Shown piece by piece: positions 62,074-64,000 of a stretch of DNA of 64,000 bases. The position numbers and the translations under genes were made by a program. A model generated the notes under the pieces. It was given only the letters and a program-made list of their open reading frames with translations. It did no database searches and was not told where the DNA came from. The DNA lies in contig JAJQRF010000001.1 of NCBI GenBank assembly GCA_021228405.1, positions 682,001 through 746,000 of the forward strand, read 5' to 3'. Position 1 is the stretch's first letter. Each line of letters begins with the position of its first letter. This DNA comes from Pyrinomonadaceae bacterium. Lineage in GTDB: Bacteria > Acidobacteriota > Blastocatellia > Pyrinomonadales > Pyrinomonadaceae.

Positions 62074-63985
62074 GATAAATTTTCGCATTCGGAATTTCGT
62101 CCAAATACGGTTTCAGAGATTTGAATTCATTTTCGAGAACGATGAAAAAATGAATGCCGAATTCACCGAAACGCTCGACCATTACGTTCAAAAGATCGTT
62201 CGTATTGAGCGTTGTGCTGTCGCCGATCCAGCCTTTCTTTTTCGTATCGAGAAACATCACGTAAAACGGAACTTCCTCGTAATGTTCGACGACCTTTTTG
62301 GTCAGGTAAGCCGTTTGGATTTCATCGTAATATTGAATCTTACCGCGAATTTTTTCGAGCACGTCGTCCTTGAAATCGTGTTCGGCAAATTCATCTTCCG
62401 GCGACACGGAGGAACGTTCCTGCTGTGCCAGACCAAACGCTTCTTCTTCGTGTTCGATGGCGATAATGTATTTTTTCGCTTCTTCGTCACGACCTTTTCC
62501 GCGCAGAAAATAATAGATCGTTTCGCACCCTGAAATCTTCAAAGTGCGGTCGGCTTTCATCGCTTTTTCGATGTAGGCAATACCGTCTTCGTCTTCTTCT
62601 GAAAGCAGGATCGAACCGATGCCGAAATTTGCGTCGGCATTTTCAGGTTCGAGCACAATGATTTCACGCAGAATCGGCATAGCTTCATCTTGCCCGTATC
62701 TTTCCGAAACAAGTTTTGCTTTTTCAAACAATTCTTCTTTTGAAAGCGGTTCGGTCTGTGCTTTTTCGTTCAATTCGTCGATTCTTTTTTCCGCTTCGAG
62801 TAAATATTCGTGACGTTTTTTCCATTCATCGCGGACGCGTTCCTGCCACAGATCGTTAAAAATCCTGACGTATTTTTCTTCCGATCGTCCGAAATATTTT
62901 TGCACCGCCGTTTCGGAAGCTTCTTCGGGCAATTCGGGCAGATCGCCGTTTTTCCAGTAGCCGATCGTCCGCAAACGCTCCGACAGGCTCGGATGCGAAT
63001 CCGAATATCCGGTATTGATCGCGACGGCTTTCGATAAGTGCATTAAATCCTGCGGTTTGTTGCTTTCACGAAACGCGGTCGCCATTCGCGTAAAAAATTC
63101 CTTCGGCGGCGTTTGTTCGCGTCCGGCTTCGTCCAAAACGTCCTTCCAGAATTTCTGTGAAAGATTGAGCGTTTTTATTTCGAGATTTATCAATGCTTCG
63201 CCGAGCGGTTTCGCACCGACAAACTGCACGGCATAGTTATCGGCTTCGCGTTCGTGACGGCGGCGCAGAACGAACGAATAAGCACCGAAATAAGGAAAAT
63301 ACCAATTCAGGAATTTTTCGTAGAGAAAAGAAAGTTTATGCCCCTCCGCTTCCTGCGAAGCCAGAAATCTGCTCCAACTTTCCTGTAAACTGTATGCCCA
63401 GGTCGAATAACTTCCGTGTTTCTCAGAAATATGCCCGATCTCGTGAGCCAGAACAGCGCGCAACTGTTCAGGCGAAATCGCCTGGAGCAAAGGCAAACCG
63501 AGGATCAGATAAGTTCTTTTCCCGAACACGCCGTATTTCGGCAAAGTAACGACCGCCGCGTTAAAATCTTCGGTCAGCAAAATATGCTGTGGTCGCGGAG
63601 CTTTGAGATAATCGCTGGTTTCGTCAACCAATTGATATAGTTGCGGGATTTCTTCACGGCTCAACTCAAGCCCTTCGGGAGCGGGAATTTTCGTCCAGAA
63701 TGATTTCAGAAAACTCCAGATAACGCCGAAAAAGGAAGCAAATCCGATCAGGATCAGCCAGATCAATTTTCCGGCGAGTTTGACAACGACCCAGAGAAGC
63801 TGGGGCACGAAAAAGAGCAAAACGACGATCCCGACCGGGATCAGTAAAAGCGTTAACAGCAAGATACCGAAATATGCGTAACCGAGTGCGCCGAGTGCGG
63901 CAACGCGAAATTCGTAACCTTTCGGATTTTGTTCAGCATATTTTTCGAGTTTGGTAATGAGCGAAGTATATTGTTCGTATTTCAT
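62066..63985 (-). CDS. M48-family membrane metalloprotease with C-terminal TPR region
   Basis: 639 residues. Two TM helices (about 35-60 and 63-90), then an HtpX/Ste24-type catalytic domain: HEIGH at 181-185 and third ligand Glu247 in RRRHEREADNYAVQF. NTGYSDSHPSLSERLRTIGY is typical of the family. A charged helical segment (about 370-400) and TPR-like helices (YGQDEAMPILREIIVLEPENADANFGIGSILL) follow, ending in a domain I do not recognise. I chose the ATG at 63985 (MKYEQYTSL). The upstream region is cut by the window end. Confidence 0.92.
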   Translation of the reverse strand: MKYEQYTSLITKLEKYAEQNPKGYEFRVAALGALGYAYFGILLLTLLLIPVGIVVLLFFVPQLLWVVVKLAGKLIWLILIGFASFFGVIWSFLKSFWTKIPAPEGLELSREEIPQLYQLVDETSDYLKAPRPQHILLTEDFNAAVVTLPKYGVFGKRTYLILGLPLLQAISPEQLRAVLAHEIGHISEKHGSYSTWAYSLQESWSRFLASQEAEGHKLSFLYEKFLNWYFPYFGAYSFVLRRRHEREADNYAVQFVGAKPLGEALINLEIKTLNLSQKFWKDVLDEAGREQTPPKEFFTRMATAFRESNKPQDLMHLSKAVAINTGYSDSHPSLSERLRTIGYWKNGDLPELPEEASETAVQKYFGRSEEKYVRIFNDLWQERVRDEWKKRHEYLLEAEKRIDELNEKAQTEPLSKEELFEKAKLVSERYGQDEAMPILREIIVLEPENADANFGIGSILLSEEDEDGIAYIEKAMKADRTLKISGCETIYYFLRGKGRDEEAKKYIIAIEHEEEAFGLAQQERSSVSPEDEFAEHDFKDDVLEKIRGKIQYYDEIQTAYLTKKVVEHYEEVPFYVMFLDTKKKGWIGDSTTLNTNDLLNVMVERFGEFGIHFFIVLENEFKSLKPYLDEIPNAKIYQR

Positions 63986-64000
63986 ATTTCGCAAAAGAGA

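Overview
The window looks like chromosomal DNA of an Acidobacteriota bacterium, probably of the Blastocatellia/Pyrinomonadales type. This is inferred from four things: an Oar-like TonB receptor with an N-terminal carboxypeptidase-regulatory domain, a short leuA, a nuo operon interrupted by small unrelated genes, and uncharacterised proteins of an acidobacterial flavour. By eye the GC content is in the mid-40s per cent. Nothing looks like a prophage, plasmid or insertion sequence, and there is no rRNA operon.

Layout. 1-2.3 kb: the 3' part of an aldo/keto reductase and an M15-like peptidase. 2.3-15.2 kb (minus strand): preA with a PLP decarboxylase that carries a large insertion, a cysteine-less peroxiredoxin-like protein, the TonB receptor, moaD/moaE, thiS/thiG and an acidobacterial two-domain protein. 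15.4-33.6 kb (plus): complex I genes nuoA-B-C-D-E-F-G-H-J-K-L-M-N, without nuoI. Passenger genes sit between them: a heptad-repeat coiled coil, a 54-residue protein, a SIMPL protein, a broken signal peptidase-like gene, ribosomal protein Thx, a Uma2 protein and a GNAT. 33.7-40.4 kb: a CAT-like acetyltransferase, small unknowns, a class I glutamine amidotransferase-like protein, a YbdK-type ligase, a PilZ protein and a LysR regulator. 40.6-47.5 kb: leuA-B-C-D, a metB-type enzyme and a PP2C phosphatase. 47.6-51.7 kb: NfeD, tRNA-Leu(UAA), small secreted or membrane proteins and an aberrant tRNA cluster. 51.9-64 kb: malate dehydrogenase, a subtilase with a hexapeptide-repeat tail, a GNAT, a membrane PAS-GGDEF-EAL protein, a CASTOR/POLLUX-like channel and an M48 protease.

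The main unexplained structure lies between the genes. (1) Many intergenic gaps hold a hairpin built from 7-nt or 9-nt repeat units. The unit sequence differs from locus to locus, but the design is constant: a few units, a short loop, then complementary units, starting just after a stop codon and often running up to the next start codon, including inside the nuo and leu operons. (2) Three gaps hold arrays with an exact 21-nt period (14, 8 and 11 units) and unrelated consensus sequences. A fourth 21-nt repeat lies in the coding sequence of the nuo coiled-coil gene. (3) At 51.3-51.5 kb, tRNA 3' halves (T arm plus acceptor strand) come before 5' halves (acceptor strand plus D arm). In both cases the adjacent halves have perfectly complementary 7-nt acceptor strands, as expected for circularly permuted tRNA genes. 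Complete anticodon arms could not be reconstructed, so decay of an ordinary tRNA cluster remains possible.

Functionally the window combines aerobic energy metabolism (complex I, malate dehydrogenase), leucine and sulfur amino acid synthesis, thiamine and molybdopterin sulfur-carrier chemistry, pyrimidine and amine catabolism, cyclic-di-GMP signalling and envelope proteolysis or transport.
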